Shown: in pieces, positions 17,018-26,817 of the stretch
Layout: every line of letters begins with the position of its first letter
Position numbering within the stretch: position 1 is the stretch's first letter
Assembly (NCBI RefSeq): GCF_003752365.1
Contig: NZ_RJUO01000003.1
Coordinates: 310,001 to 374,000, forward strand
DNA from: Frondihabitans sp. PhB188
GTDB lineage: Bacteria; Actinomycetota; Actinomycetes; Actinomycetales; Microbacteriaceae
Direction of reading: 5' to 3'
DNA length: 64,000 bases
Made by a program: the position numbers and the translations under genes
Notes under the pieces: model-generated
Seen by the model: the letters and a program-made list of their open reading frames with translations, nothing else
What the model was told of the DNA's origin: nothing
Databases searched by the model: none

Positions 17018-17112
17018 CAGATAGTCCCCTTTCGCGGAATGCTTCGTACCATTATCGATGATTTAGCTGACTATCCCTAAACGAAGGGGGTGATCTCGGC
17101 GGAACCGCCCGC

Positions 17113-18300
17113 TCACGGCGGGGTCCAGTCGTAGCCGTTCACCCACCAGCAGATGTACAGCCACGCGAACTGGCCGACGATGCCGCCGGCCACGATCAGC
17201 ACCCGGTAGACGCGCGAGCGCGGGATCGCGAGGGCTCCGAGCAGCGGGAAGATCGGCATCAGCACGCGGAAGGTCGACGACTGCGGAAAGAAGACGGCGA
17301 GCAGGTAGACCACGTAGGCGACGATCCAGAAGCGCAGGTCGAGCGGCAGCCGGCGCACCCACGGCGACAGCATCAGCAGCACGAACAACGCCACGGCCAC
17401 CACGAGGAAGACGATGCCCGCGCCGCCCGGCACCCACCAGTTCGCACCCTGCACCCACGGCGTGAACGGCAGCAGGTGCCCGTACCCGACGTAGTCGGCC
17501 CGCCACGAGAGCTCGGTGGCCGTGTACGCGTCGAGGCGTCCTGTGGCGAGCGCTGCGACGACCGGCCAGGCGAAGCCCAGCAGGCCCGTCGCCACGGCGA
17601 CGATGCCCACCTTCAGGCGCTCCGCGGGCGGGAACGGCTCGCGCTCGCGCACCAGCCACCGGTGCCCCCAGTGCAGCGCCAGCGCCAGCGCGAAGGCGAC
17701 GACGCCCGGCCGGGTGAACGACGCGACGGCCAGCACGGCCAGCATCAGCCAGTACTGCCTCTCGAGAAGCAGCCAGAGGGCCACTGCGATCAGCAGCAGG
17801 AAGAGCGACTCGGCATAGGCGACCTGGAGCAACGGCGACAGCGGAGCGACGCAGAACAGCAGCACGGCGAAGTACGAGGTCGACGCCGGCAGAAACCGGC
17901 GCAGGATCCGGAAGAACACCACGCACGTGACCGCCGCCGCCGCGACCGAGACGACGACTGCCGTCGGCGCGAACGCGGCGCCCGTGAGCACCATCAGCCC
18001 CTTGATCAGCATCGGGAACACCGGCAGGAAGGCCCAGGCGTTCTGCGCGACCTGGCCGGCGTCGGTCAGCGGAAGAGTCGTCGGATACCCCACCTGCGAG
18101 ACGATGTAGTACCACTGGCCGTCCCAGATCTTGGCGTAGTCGGCGTAGACGGGGTGCGCCAGGGTCCACGCGTTGTTGGCCTGAACCCGTGCGAACCCCA
18201 GCAGCAGCGCCGTGCTGACCAGCCGCGAGGCCGCGAAGATCGCCAGCACGCGGACCCACCACGGCAGCGCGCGCAGGAACTCGCCCGCCTTCTCGCGCAT
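17113..18300 (-). CDS. Polytopic mannosyltransferase-like membrane protein (GT-C fold, PIG-V-like)
   Basis: 395 residues from the ATG at 18300, with about ten hydrophobic helices. After the first helix comes YAKIWDGQWYYIV, whose Asp-Gly-x-x-Tyr resembles the first luminal loop of PIG-V-type GT-C mannosyltransferases that use polyprenyl-phosphate sugars. Sugar and acceptor are unknown; lipoglycan synthesis is a guess. The frame extends upstream to GTG at 18366, inside the end of dapE, which would give translational coupling. Which start is used is unclear. Contains a copy of the dispersed motif. Confidence 0.7.
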   Translation of the reverse strand: MREKAGEFLRALPWWVRVLAIFAASRLVSTALLLGFARVQANNAWTLAHPVYADYAKIWDGQWYYIVSQVGYPTTLPLTDAGQVAQNAWAFLPVFPMLIKGLMVLTGAAFAPTAVVVSVAAAAVTCVVFFRILRRFLPASTSYFAVLLFCVAPLSPLLQVAYAESLFLLLIAVALWLLLERQYWLMLAVLAVASFTRPGVVAFALALALHWGHRWLVREREPFPPAERLKVGIVAVATGLLGFAWPVVAALATGRLDAYTATELSWRADYVGYGHLLPFTPWVQGANWWVPGGAGIVFLVVAVALFVLLMLSPWVRRLPLDLRFWIVAYVVYLLAVFFPQSSTFRVLMPIFPLLGALAIPRSRVYRVLIVAGGIVGQFAWLYICWWVNGYDWTPP

Positions 18301-18350
18301 CGGCCGCTCGGGCGCCTCGACCTCGTCGGCCACCTCCGGCCGTCCGGTGA

Positions 18351-19424
18351 TCAGGCCGTCAGCCACGCCCGCAGCCCGCGCTCGCACTCGACGATCTGCT
18401 CCACTGCGACGCGCTCGTCGTCGGCGTGCGCCTTCATCGGGTCGCCGGGGCCGTAGTTGACGGCCGGGATGCCGAGGCCGGCGAAGCGCGCGACGTCGGT
18501 CCAGCCGTACTTCGGCTTGGCCTCGCCGCCGACGGCGGCCAGGAACTCCTGCGCGAGGGGCGCGTCGAGACCGGGCCGGGCACCCTGGGCGAGGTCGACG
18601 ATCGTGACGTCGTACTCGCCGAAGACCTCGTGGATGTGCGCGACGGCCTCGTCGGCCGAGCGGCTCGGGGCGAAGCGGTAGTTGATGTGGACCATGCACT
18701 CGTCGGGGATCACGTTGCCGGCGATGCCGCCGGAGATGCCCACGGCGTTCAGGCCCTCGCGGTAGACGAGGCCGTCGACCTCGACCTGGCGGGGCTCGTA
18801 CGCGGCCAGTCTGTCGAGGATGGGGGCGGCCTTGTGAATAGCGTTATCGCCGATCCAGGAGCGGGCGCTGTGCGACCGGAGGCCGAAGGTGCGGATCTCG
18901 GCCCGGAGGTTGCCGTTGCAGCCGCCTTCGACGCTGGAGTTCGAGGGCTCCATCAGGATGGCGAAGTCGCCGAGCAGCATGTCGGGGAACTCGCGCGTGA
19001 GGCGCCCGAGGCCGTTGAGGGCGTCGGAGACCTCTTCGTGGTCGTACCAGACCCAGGTCACGTCGACGGCGGGCTCGGACAGCTCGACGGCCAGCGTGAG
19101 CGCGACGGCGCAGCCGGCCTTCATGTCGACCGTGCCGCGGCCCCAGAGGTAGTCGACGCCGTCGATCGTCTCGTAGCGGGTCGGGACGTTGTCGTTGATG
19201 GGAACCGTGTCGATGTGCCCGGCGATCACGACGCGCTTCTCGCGACCGAGGTTCGTCTTGGCCACGATCGCATCGCCGTCCCGGAACAGCTCGAGGTGCG
19301 CGACCCCCGACAGGACGTCCCAGATGTCGTCGGCGACGCGCCTCTCGTCGCCCGACTCGGAGGGGACGTCGCACAGCTGGCGCGTGAGGTCGGTCGACGA
19401 GACGGAGAGGTCGAGAGCTGCCAT
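18351..19424 (-). CDS. dapE: Succinyl-diaminopimelate desuccinylase
   Basis: 357 residues, M20 family zinc enzyme hydrolysing N-succinyl-LL-diaminopimelate in lysine/peptidoglycan precursor synthesis. Ligands seen: GHIDTVP (His), RGTVDMKAG (bridging Asp), DHEEVSD (general base and ligand Glu), a Glu in ILMEPS and KAHADDE (His). ATG at 19424 has TAGGCT 6 nt before it, so the start is probably leaderless, and the GTG two codons upstream is not needed. Divergent from dapD, which acts two steps earlier in the pathway. Confidence 0.92.
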   Translation of the reverse strand: MAALDLSVSSTDLTRQLCDVPSESGDERRVADDIWDVLSGVAHLELFRDGDAIVAKTNLGREKRVVIAGHIDTVPINDNVPTRYETIDGVDYLWGRGTVDMKAGCAVALTLAVELSEPAVDVTWVWYDHEEVSDALNGLGRLTREFPDMLLGDFAILMEPSNSSVEGGCNGNLRAEIRTFGLRSHSARSWIGDNAIHKAAPILDRLAAYEPRQVEVDGLVYREGLNAVGISGGIAGNVIPDECMVHINYRFAPSRSADEAVAHIHEVFGEYDVTIVDLAQGARPGLDAPLAQEFLAAVGGEAKPKYGWTDVARFAGLGIPAVNYGPGDPMKAHADDERVAVEQIVECERGLRAWLTA

Positions 19425-19430
19425 GGGCAC

Positions 19431-19436
19431 AGCCTA
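19431..19436 (-). promoter_or_regulatory. Leaderless-type -10 element of dapE
   Basis: TAGGCT on the minus strand, 6 nt before the ATG at 19424. Confidence 0.55.
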
Positions 19437-19501
19437 TCCGGGGCTCCCCGCATCGAACCTGCGGGGTCCGACAACGAACCTGAAGAGCCTGCCTCCACCG
19501 G

Positions 19502-19507
19502 TACAGT
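19502..19507 (+). promoter_or_regulatory. Leaderless-type -10 element of dapD
   Basis: TACAGT, 7 nt before the ATG at 19515. dapD and dapE share this 90-bp divergent promoter region. Confidence 0.5.
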
Positions 19508-19514
19508 CGTTGCC

Positions 19515-20483
19515 ATGAGTCCTGACGACACCGCCGCCACCCGCGCCTGGGGCTACGGCCTCGCCACCGTCGCCGACAACGGCACCGTGCTCGACACCTG
19601 GTTCGCCGAGCCCACCCTGGGTGCTTTCCCCGCCGAGCGCGACCCCGAGCTCGCCCCCGCCTGGGTCGAGGAGCTCGCCGGCCGCGACGAGCGCCGGGCC
19701 GTCCGTCTCGAACCGCTCACCGTCCGCATCGACCTCGATGCCGCTCCCACCTCGACCCCGGATGCGTACCTCCGCCTGCACCTGCTGAGCCACCTGCTCG
19801 TCAAGCCGAACACCATCAACCTCGACGGCATCTTCGGGCACCTGCCGATCGTCGCCTGGACCAACGCGGGGCCGGTGCACCCCGACGACTTCAGCCGCCT
19901 GCGGATGACGCTCCAGCGCGCCGGCATCGTCACCAGCGGCATCGACAAGTTCCCGCGCCTGCTCGACTACGTGACGCCCGAGCGCGTGCGGATCGCCGAC
20001 GCCTCGCGCGTCCGCCTCGGCGCGCACCTCGCGCCCGGCACCACGGTCATGCACGAGGGCTTCGTCAACTTCAACGCCGGCACGCTCGGCGAGTCCATGG
20101 TCGAGGGGCGCGTCTCGCAGGGCGTCGTCGTCGGCCACGGCTCCGACATCGGCGGCGGGGCGTCGATCATGGGCACGCTCTCGGGCGGCGGCACCCAGCG
20201 CGTCTCGATCGGCGACCGCGCGCTGCTCGGCGCGAACTCGGGCATCGGCATCTCGATCGGCGACGACACCGTCGTCGAGGCCGGCCTCTACGTGACCGCC
20301 GGCACCAAGGTCGTCGTCGTGGGCTCGGCGTCGGACAGCAACGGCAAGGCGCAGACCGTCAAAGCCGTCGAGCTGTCGGGCAGGCCGGGGCTGCTGTTCC
20401 GCCGCAACTCGCTCACGGGTGCCGTCGAGGTACTGACCCGCAAGGGCACAGGCGTCGCGCTCAACGAGGCGCTGCACGCCTGA
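19515..20483 (+). CDS. dapD: Tetrahydrodipicolinate N-succinyltransferase (actinobacterial type)
   Basis: 322 residues, transfers succinyl from succinyl-CoA to tetrahydrodipicolinate. N-terminal domain to about 160, then a left-handed beta-helix of hexapeptide repeats (about 170-285, including [31 protein letters not shown] and [14 protein letters not shown]), and a short C-terminal domain. Length and the [11 protein letters not shown] segment match the actinobacterial branch rather than E. coli DapD. The open frame upstream of the ATG is antisense to dapE and not used. Confidence 0.92.
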   Translation: MSPDDTAATRAWGYGLATVADNGTVLDTWFAEPTLGAFPAERDPELAPAWVEELAGRDERRAVRLEPLTVRIDLDAAPTSTPDAYLRLHLLSHLLVKPNTINLDGIFGHLPIVAWTNAGPVHPDDFSRLRMTLQRAGIVTSGIDKFPRLLDYVTPERVRIADASRVRLGAHLAPGTTVMHEGFVNFNAGTLGESMVEGRVSQGVVVGHGSDIGGGASIMGTLSGGGTQRVSIGDRALLGANSGIGISIGDDTVVEAGLYVTAGTKVVVVGSASDSNGKAQTVKAVELSGRPGLLFRRNSLTGAVEVLTRKGTGVALNEALHA

Positions 20484-20504
20484 CGGCGCGGGAGCGAGGC
20501 CGCG

Positions 20505-21803
20505 CTAGCGGCCCTCGGGCCAGTCGCGCGCCGGCGAGCCCGTGTACAGCTGCTGCGGGCGGCCGATCTTCGTCGACGCGTCGAGGTTCATCTCGCGCCA
20601 GTGCGCGATCCACCCGGGCAGACGCCCGATGGCGAAGAGCACGGTGAACATGCGAGGCGGGAATCCCATCGCCTTGTAGATGATGCCGGTGTAGAAGTCG
20701 ACGTTCGGGTAGAGGCGGCGCGAGATGAAGTACTCGTCCGACAGGGCCACCTGCTCGAGCTCGAGGGCGATGTCGAGCAGCTCGTCTTTCACGCCCAGGG
20801 CGGCAAGCACCTCGTCGGCGCTCTCCTTCACGAGCTTCGCGCGCGGATCGTAGTTCTTGTAGACCCGGTGGCCGAAGCCCATGAGCTTGACGCCCTCCTC
20901 CTTGTTCTTCACGCGCTCGACGAACCGGGCGACGCCCTGGCCGGAGTCGCGGATCTCGGCGAGCATCGTGAGCACCGCCTCGTTCGCGCCGCCGTGGAGC
21001 GGGCCGTAGAGGGCGGAGATGCCGGCCGAGATCGAGGAGTAGATGTTGGCCTCGGTCGACCCGACCAGCCGGACGGTCGAGGTGGAGGCGTTCTGCTCGT
21101 GGTCCTCGTGCAGGATGAGCAGGCGTTCGAGCGCCTTCGACAGCACGGGGTTCACGACGTACGGCTCGGCCATGGTGCCGAAGTTGAGGCGCAGGAAGTT
21201 GTCGACGAACGAGAGGCTGTTGTCGGGGTAGAGGAACGCCTGGCCGAGGCTCTTCTTGTGCGCGTAGGCCGCGATCACCGGGAGCTTGGCGAGCAGGCGG
21301 ATCATCTGCACCTCGACCTGCTCCGGGTCGTGGACGTTGGTGTCGTCCTCGTAGAACGTCGACAGGGCGCCGACGGCCGACGAGAGCACCGACATCGGGT
21401 GCGCCGACGCGGGGAGCGCGTCGAAGAAGCGGCGCAGGTCTTCGTGGAGGAGCGTGTGGCGGCGGATCCGGGCGTCGAACCGGGCGAGCTCGTCGGCCGT
21501 AGGGAGCTCGCCGTAGATCAGCAGCCAGGCCGTCTCGAGGAAGGTCGAGTTCGCGGCGACCTGCTCGATGGGGTAGCCGCGGTAGCGCAGGATGCCCTTA
21601 TCGCCGTCGATGTAGGTGATGGCGCTCTTGGTGGCCGCCGTGTTGACGAAGCCCGAGTCGAGCGTCGAGAAGCCGGTCTGCTTCATGAACGTCGAGATGT
21701 CGACGCTCGAAGCCCCGGCGGTCGCGGGGATGATCGGGAACTCGGCTGATCCCCCCGGGAAAGAGAGCGTGGCCTTCTGAGCGTCATTGGCAGTGTCAGT
21801 CAC
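20505..21803 (-). CDS. gltA: Citrate synthase
   Basis: 432 residues, condenses oxaloacetate and acetyl-CoA in the TCA cycle. Catalytic residues visible in ILHEDHEQNAST (His), GFGHRVYKNYDPRA (His) and PNVDFYTGI (Asp). Full length, type II-like. GTG start with TAGGCT 6 nt upstream in the 40-bp gap behind dapC, so it has its own promoter although it lies downstream of the mshB-fdxA-dapC set on the same strand. Confidence 0.95.
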   Translation of the reverse strand: MTDTANDAQKATLSFPGGSAEFPIIPATAGASSVDISTFMKQTGFSTLDSGFVNTAATKSAITYIDGDKGILRYRGYPIEQVAANSTFLETAWLLIYGELPTADELARFDARIRRHTLLHEDLRRFFDALPASAHPMSVLSSAVGALSTFYEDDTNVHDPEQVEVQMIRLLAKLPVIAAYAHKKSLGQAFLYPDNSLSFVDNFLRLNFGTMAEPYVVNPVLSKALERLLILHEDHEQNASTSTVRLVGSTEANIYSSISAGISALYGPLHGGANEAVLTMLAEIRDSGQGVARFVERVKNKEEGVKLMGFGHRVYKNYDPRAKLVKESADEVLAALGVKDELLDIALELEQVALSDEYFISRRLYPNVDFYTGIIYKAMGFPPRMFTVLFAIGRLPGWIAHWREMNLDASTKIGRPQQLYTGSPARDWPEGR

Positions 21804-21809
21804 CTGTCC

Positions 21810-21815
21810 AGCCTA
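21810..21815 (-). promoter_or_regulatory. Leaderless-type -10 element of gltA
   Basis: TAGGCT on the minus strand, 6 nt before the GTG at 21803. Confidence 0.55.
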
Positions 21816-21843
21816 ATAGGCGCGCAGGCCGGAACGACACGCC

Positions 21844-22974
21844 TCAGGCGGAGAGGCGCTCGACCGCTGCGTCGATCCGCTCGTCGGTCGTCGTGAGCGC
21901 GACCCGCACGTGACGGGCGCCGTCAGTGCCGTAGAAGGTGCCCGGCGCCACGAGGATGCCGCGCTCGGCGAGCCACGCGACGGTCGCCCAGGCGTCTTCG
22001 TCGCGCGTGGCCCAGAGGTACAGGCCCGCCTCGCTGTGGTCGATGCGGAAGCCGGCGGCGACGAGCGCGGCCGACAGGCGGTCGCGACGGCCGCGGTAGA
22101 GCTGCTTCTGGGCGCGCACGTGCTCCTCGTCGGCGAGGGCGGCGATCATCGCCTGCTGCACCGGTGCCGGCGGCATGAGGCCCGCGTGCTTGCGGACGCC
22201 GAGCAGCCGGCCGACGATCTCTCCGCAGCCGGCGATGAAGCCCGCGCGGTAGCCGGCGAGGTTCGACTGCTTCGACAGCGAGTACACCGAGATGACGTTG
22301 CGACGGCTGTCGCCGATGACACGGGGGTCCAGGATGCACGGGGTCGCGTCCGTCTCGAACTCCGGCGTCCAGCCCAGCTCGGCGTAGCACTCATCACCCG
22401 CGATGACGGCTCCGAGCTCGCGCGCCCGGGTCACAGCGGCGCGCATCCGGTCGATCGAGAGCACGCGGCCGTCGGGGTTGCCCGGGCTGTTCAGCCAGAC
22501 GAGCCTCGTCGACTCGGGCCATTCGGCCGGGTCGTCGGAGGCGAGCGCGCTCGCGCCGACGAGGGCGGCGCCGAGCTCGTAGGTCGGGTAGGCGTTGCGC
22601 GGGTAGACGACCGTGTCGCCCGGGCCGAGGCCGAGCCAGAGCGCCATGCCTGCGATGAGCTCCTTCGAGCCGATCGTCGGCAGCACGTTCGCGTCGCCGA
22701 GCCCGCTGACGCCGCGTCGGCGCTCGTACCACTCGATGATCGCGGCCCGGAGAGCCGGCGTGCCCGCGACCTGCGGATACGAGTGGGCGTCGGTCGCCTC
22801 GCGGAGGGCGTCGCGCACGAGAGCGGGCGTGGGGTCGACGGGCGAGCCCACGGACAGGTCGACAATGCCGTCGGCGTGCGCCCGGGCTGTCGCCGTGGCG
22901 TCGGCCAGGGAGTCCCACGGGAAGTCGGGGAGAGTGAGGGGCACGAGCTTCAGCGGCACGGCGTTCAGAGGCAC
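21844..22974 (-). CDS. dapC: Succinyldiaminopimelate transaminase
   Basis: 376 residues, fold type I PLP aminotransferase. Seen: NAYPTYELG, LNSPGNPDGR, DECYAELGW and the PLP lysine in YSLSKQSNLAGYRAGF, the actinobacterial DapC pattern. It converts the DapD product to the DapE substrate, so the three pathway genes sit within 5 kb. The N-terminus reads VPLNAVPLKLVPL with three in-frame GTG codons (22974, 22959, 22944); none has a clear ribosome binding site, so the start is uncertain by ten residues. It lies 10 bp after fdxA. Confidence 0.9.
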   Translation of the reverse strand: MPLNAVPLKLVPLTLPDFPWDSLADATATARAHADGIVDLSVGSPVDPTPALVRDALREATDAHSYPQVAGTPALRAAIIEWYERRRGVSGLGDANVLPTIGSKELIAGMALWLGLGPGDTVVYPRNAYPTYELGAALVGASALASDDPAEWPESTRLVWLNSPGNPDGRVLSIDRMRAAVTRARELGAVIAGDECYAELGWTPEFETDATPCILDPRVIGDSRRNVISVYSLSKQSNLAGYRAGFIAGCGEIVGRLLGVRKHAGLMPPAPVQQAMIAALADEEHVRAQKQLYRGRRDRLSAALVAAGFRIDHSEAGLYLWATRDEDAWATVAWLAERGILVAPGTFYGTDGARHVRVALTTTDERIDAAVERLSA

Positions 22975-22984
22975 GAGGCGGAGA

Positions 22985-23311
22985 TCAGTGCTCGGCGGAC
23001 TGCGGGGGCAGCGCGGCGATGACGGGGTGGTCGTGCGCGATCACGCCGACCTTGGCCGCACCGCCGGGCGAGCCCACCTCGTCGAAGAACTCGACGTTGG
23101 CCTTGTAGTAGTCGGACCACTTGTCGGGGAGGTCGTCTTCGTAGTAGATCGCCTCGACGGGGCAGACCGGCTCGCACGCACCGCAGTCGACGCACTCGTC
23201 AGGGTGGATGTACAGCGAGCGTTCACCCTCGTAGATGCAGTCGACCGGGCATTCGTCGATGCAGGCGCGGTCTTTGACATCGACACAGGGGAGGGCGATC
23301 ACATACGTCAC
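22985..23311 (-). CDS. fdxA: 7Fe (3Fe-4S/4Fe-4S) ferredoxin
   Basis: 108 residues, soluble electron carrier. Seven of the eight cluster-region cysteines are in the expected spacing for a 3Fe-4S plus 4Fe-4S protein: Cys9, Cys17, Cys21, Cys25 and [12 protein letters not shown] (40, 43, 46, 50). The C-terminal extension ([20 protein letters not shown]) is usual in actinobacterial FdxA. The GTG start overlaps the mshB-like stop by 4 bp (GTGA), so it is translationally coupled to that gene. Confidence 0.93.
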   Translation of the reverse strand: MTYVIALPCVDVKDRACIDECPVDCIYEGERSLYIHPDECVDCGACEPVCPVEAIYYEDDLPDKWSDYYKANVEFFDEVGSPGGAAKVGVIAHDHPVIAALPPQSAEH

Positions 23312-24609
23312 GGGCTTGTCTGTTCCTTCGCGTCGGGCTGCGCCTGAGGGCGCTGCGGCGATCCGGCAATCCTATCGCCCTGGCGGGCGGGGAACCTGGG
23401 CCACGCCAGCACGACGAGGGCGATGAGGGTCGGCCCGAACAGCCAGGTGTAGCCGAGCGCGTTGCCCGGGATCAGCACGGTTCCGCTCGACTGCGGCAGC
23501 GACAGCAGCCCGATGATGCCGACGATCCCGACCGCGGCCAGCACGCCGGCGAGACGCGACGAGAACTGCAGGCGGAAGCCGACGAGCAGGGCGGCCACCA
23601 TGGCGAGCGCGATGATGACGCCGTAGGGCAAGGCTCCCTGCGCCTCCTGGTGGGCCACCGTGCCGATGGCGCCGAACAGCGCGCCGACGACGAGCGAGGC
23701 GGCGAGCGTCACTCCCTTGCCGAGCGGTCCGAGCTCGTCCGGGCCGCCGAGGCCGGGGAATGCCGGCGGCTCGTCGGCCTGGTCGGGCACGTGGCGGAAG
23801 GTCTCGACCACCGTCACCGGTTCGATCGCCCCGTGCGGGAACTCGAGCGCCGGGCCGCCGGGCGTCGACACCAGGGTCACCTGCGAGCGGTACTCCCCCA
23901 GCGCCGCGACCTTGCGGTCGAGCACCGGAGTGCCGTCGACGACCAGGTCGCCGCCCGCCGCGACCAGCTCGGCCCCGGGGTGCGCGGTACCGCCGGTGAT
24001 CGCGTAGAACGGGACACCGGCGAGCCGGGCGGCCCGCAGGACAGCGCGGTGCGTGCGCACGTGGTCGGGGTGGCCGTAGCCGCCGTCGGCGTCATAGCTC
24101 ACGATCGCAGTCGGGTGCACGTCGGCGATGACGGCCGCCAGGTCGGAGACGATCTCGCCGAAGGGCGCCGAGCAGAACGCGGCCGGGTGCACGTCGATGA
24201 CGGGGATCGGCATGCCGTCGGCCCCCCACTCCATGCCCGAGTCGCGGTATGCGCGCACCGGGAGGCCCGGCGTGCGGGCGGCCTCGGCGCCGAGGAAGCG
24301 GTGGTCGGAGACGCCGAGCTCCCGCATGGCGGCGGCGAGCTCGCCCTGGCGGTGCACTGCGAGTGCGGCTGGATCGGCACGGAGGGCGGCGAGTTCCTGC
24401 GCCGGGATCGGGATGTCGAGCACCTCGCCCAGCTCGCCCCGAGTGCACGTGACGACGGTCACGCGCGCGCCGTCGTCGACCAGGGTCGCCAGCAGCGCTC
24501 CGGTCGCGATCGTCTCGTCGTCGGGGTGGGCGTGCACGACGAGCACGCGCTCGATGTCGTTCGACATCGAGACAACGGGGTTCTGGGGGGTGGGATCGGT
24601 GAGGCTCAT
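23308..24609 (-). CDS. mshB: MshB-like PIG-L deacetylase fused to a four-helix membrane domain
   Basis: 433 residues. The N-terminal 290 are a PIG-L/LmbE zinc deacetylase: [14 protein letters not shown] (His, Asp, Asp), the segment [16 protein letters not shown], and [11 protein letters not shown] (His-x-x-His). This matches MshB, which deacetylates GlcNAc-inositol in mycothiol synthesis. Residues about 300-410 add four hydrophobic helices ([55 protein letters not shown]), like the separate actinobacterial DUF6113-type proteins. The enzyme is thus predicted to be membrane-tethered. ATG at 24609 lies 8 nt after TATCCT. Confidence 0.8.
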   Translation of the reverse strand: MSLTDPTPQNPVVSMSNDIERVLVVHAHPDDETIATGALLATLVDDGARVTVVTCTRGELGEVLDIPIPAQELAALRADPAALAVHRQGELAAAMRELGVSDHRFLGAEAARTPGLPVRAYRDSGMEWGADGMPIPVIDVHPAAFCSAPFGEIVSDLAAVIADVHPTAIVSYDADGGYGHPDHVRTHRAVLRAARLAGVPFYAITGGTAHPGAELVAAGGDLVVDGTPVLDRKVAALGEYRSQVTLVSTPGGPALEFPHGAIEPVTVVETFRHVPDQADEPPAFPGLGGPDELGPLGKGVTLAASLVVGALFGAIGTVAHQEAQGALPYGVIIALAMVAALLVGFRLQFSSRLAGVLAAVGIVGIIGLLSLPQSSGTVLIPGNALGYTWLFGPTLIALVVLAWPRFPARQGDRIAGSPQRPQAQPDAKEQTSP

Positions 24610-24617
24610 CACTGGAC

Positions 24618-24623
24618 AGGATA
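24618..24623 (-). promoter_or_regulatory. -10 element of the mshB-fdxA-dapC operon
   Basis: TATCCT on the minus strand, 8 nt before the ATG at 24609. Confidence 0.4.
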
Positions 24624-24651
24624 GGCGAGCGCCCGTTATCGTCATCTCTGG

Positions 24652-24670
24652 TTAGGCAAGGCTTACCTTG
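24652..24670 (+). promoter_or_regulatory. DtxR/IdeR-type iron box upstream of efeUOB
   Basis: TTAGGCAAGGCTTACCTTG resembles the 19-bp DtxR/IdeR consensus (TTAGGTTAGGCTAACCTAA). A further TTAGG follows at once (24672). It lies 77 bp before efeU, where an iron-loaded repressor would block transcription. Confidence 0.75.
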
Positions 24671-24747
24671 ATTAGGCTCCCCTACCCGGCTCGGGCCACT
24701 GTCCCCGCCGAACCGGCTCCGGCCGCCGAAATGCCAAAGGCTCACCC

Positions 24748-25617
24748 GTGCTCGCCAACTACCTCATCGGCCTCCGTGAAGGCCTCGAGGCCTCCATCGT
24801 CGTGGGCATCCTCATCGCCTACCTGGTCAAGGTCTCGCGCCGAGACGTCCTGCCCCGCATCTGGGTCGGCGTCGGGCTCGCCACCGTGCTCTCGCTCGGC
24901 CTCGGCGCCCTGCTGACCTTCGGCAAGTATGGCCTGTCGTTCCAGGCGCAGGAGATCATCGGCGGCGGGCTCTCGATCGTCGCCGTGGGCTTCGTCACCA
25001 CGATGACGTTCTGGATGGCCAAGACCGCCAACCACATGAAGCACGACCTCCAGTCGAGCCTCGCCAAGGCCCTGGCCGGCGGCGCGTGGGCGATCGTCGG
25101 CCTGGCCTTCCTGTCGGTCGGCCGCGAGGGCATCGAGACCGCGCTGTTCGTCTGGGCCACCGTCTCGACAGCGGGCGGCACCGCCCTCCCCGCGATCGGC
25201 GCGCTGCTCGGCATCGTCAGCGCCGTCGTCATCGAGATCGGCATCTACCGCGGCTTCGTGCACCTGAACCTCGCGCGCTTCTTCACCATCACCGGCTTCT
25301 TCCTGGTGATCGTCGCCGCCGGCGTCCTTCTCTACGGCATCGGCGACCTCCAGGAGGCCGGCGTGATCCCCGGTGTCGGGCACTACGCCTTCGACATCTC
25401 GGCGGCGATCCCCCCGACCAGCTGGTACGGCACCCTCCTGCAGGGCCTCGTCAACTTCACGCCGCGACCGACCTGGCTGCAGTCCGCCGTCTGGGTCGTG
25501 TACCTCGCGATCGTCCTGCCCCTCTTCTTCCGTGCCACCCGCCGCCGCTCACCGGCGGATCCCATCGCGCAGCGCTCGACCCCCGAGCCCGTCCTCACCA
25601 CAGGAGCCCCCGAATGA
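24748..25617 (+). CDS. efeU: EfeU-type iron permease (FTR1 family)
   Basis: 289 residues, inner-membrane permease of the EfeUOB ferrous iron uptake system. Seven hydrophobic helices. The two iron-binding REGLE motifs are present: LREGLEAS (residues 9-16) and GREGIET in helix 4. GTG start preceded by AAAGG. The stop overlaps the efeO ATG as ATGA. An iron box lies upstream, so expression should rise under iron starvation. Confidence 0.93.
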   Translation: MLANYLIGLREGLEASIVVGILIAYLVKVSRRDVLPRIWVGVGLATVLSLGLGALLTFGKYGLSFQAQEIIGGGLSIVAVGFVTTMTFWMAKTANHMKHDLQSSLAKALAGGAWAIVGLAFLSVGREGIETALFVWATVSTAGGTALPAIGALLGIVSAVVIEIGIYRGFVHLNLARFFTITGFFLVIVAAGVLLYGIGDLQEAGVIPGVGHYAFDISAAIPPTSWYGTLLQGLVNFTPRPTWLQSAVWVVYLAIVLPLFFRATRRRSPADPIAQRSTPEPVLTTGAPE

Positions 25618-26810
25618 CCCTCCGTCCCCTCGGTATCGCAGCCGGAGTCGCCATCGCCGCCCTCGCCCTCACCGGCTGCGTCGAGAACAACCCGGGCGGC
25701 GGCTCGTCCTCCGCCGCCGGCACGATCGCCGTCACCGGCAAGGACACCACCTGCGAGCTCTCGTCCACCACGGCCCCCAGCGGCACCGTGACGTTCACGA
25801 TGGCCAACAAGGGCTCCGACAACAGCGAGTTCGAGGTCCTGGCCTCCGACGGCCTCCGCATCGTCTCCGAGAAGGAGAACATCGGCCCCGGAACGTCGGG
25901 GACGCTGACCACGCAGCTCGCCGCGGGCGACTACTACACCGCCTGCATCCCCGGCCTGGTCGGCGAGGGCGTCCGCGCGAAGTTCACCGTCACCGACTCC
26001 GGCAAGACGGTCAAGGCCACCGGCACCGAGAAGCAGCAGATCGACGCGGCCGACGCGGCGTACGTCGGCTACGTCAAGGACCAGACCGGCCAGCTCGTCA
26101 CCGGCACGCAGGAGTTCCTCGACGCCTACCTCTCGGGCGACGACACGAAGGCCAAGGAGCTCTACCCGACCGTCCGCGCCCACTACGAGCGCATCGAGCC
26201 CGTCGCCGAGTCGTTCGGCGACCTCGACCCCGAGCTCGACAACCGCGCGGCCGACCTGGAGAAGGGCGAGACCTGGACGGGCTGGCACCGCATCGAGAAG
26301 GACCTGTGGGCTCCCTCCGCGGCCGTCCCCGGCTCGTCGACGTCCTACCCGGCACTGACCGCCGCCGAGAAGAAGACGATGGGCGCGCAGCTGACGAAGA
26401 ACACGAAGCAGCTGTACGACGAGGTCAATGCGTCTGACTTCACCGTCGGGCTCGACACCATCGGCAACGGCGCTGTCGGCCTGCTCGACGAGGTCGCCAC
26501 CTCGAAGATCACCGGCGAGGAGGAGACCTGGTCGCACACCGACCTGTACGACTTCCAGGCCAACCTCGAGGGCGCCCAGGTCGCCTACGAGGGCGTGCGC
26601 TCCATCCTCCTCACGAAAGACAAGGCGCTCGCCACCGAGCTCGACGCCGAGTTCACCTCGCTCGACGAGCTTCTCGCGAAGTACGGCTCGCTGGACAAGG
26701 GCTACCCGTCGTACACGACGCTCACGACCGCCGACAAGAAGGCTCTCTCTGACGGCGTCAACGCCCTGAGCGAGCCCCTCAGCCAGCTCACGGCAGCGCT
26801 CCTGGGATGA
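25614..26810 (+). CDS. efeO: EfeO iron-binding lipoprotein (cupredoxin + M75 peptidase-like)
   Basis: 398 residues, extracytoplasmic. Signal peptide with lipobox LTGC (lipidated Cys at about 21). A cupredoxin-like domain (about 35-130) is followed by an M75 peptidase-like domain with the HYERIEP (HxxE) motif. It likely passes iron to EfeU. ATG overlaps the efeU stop by 4 bp, and efeB follows after 7 bp, so this is one operon. The long in-frame extension upstream lies within efeU and is not used. Confidence 0.92.
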   Translation: MTLRPLGIAAGVAIAALALTGCVENNPGGGSSSAAGTIAVTGKDTTCELSSTTAPSGTVTFTMANKGSDNSEFEVLASDGLRIVSEKENIGPGTSGTLTTQLAAGDYYTACIPGLVGEGVRAKFTVTDSGKTVKATGTEKQQIDAADAAYVGYVKDQTGQLVTGTQEFLDAYLSGDDTKAKELYPTVRAHYERIEPVAESFGDLDPELDNRAADLEKGETWTGWHRIEKDLWAPSAAVPGSSTSYPALTAAEKKTMGAQLTKNTKQLYDEVNASDFTVGLDTIGNGAVGLLDEVATSKITGEEETWSHTDLYDFQANLEGAQVAYEGVRSILLTKDKALATELDAEFTSLDELLAKYGSLDKGYPSYTTLTTADKKALSDGVNALSEPLSQLTAALLG

Positions 26811-26817
26811 TCCACCT

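Noticed and set aside
18544-18555. CTCCTGCGC in dapE and GCGCAGGAAG near 21190 as motif copies
   Set aside because: One mismatch in the core; not counted. Similar partial hits at 43867, 53300 and 59650 were also excluded.
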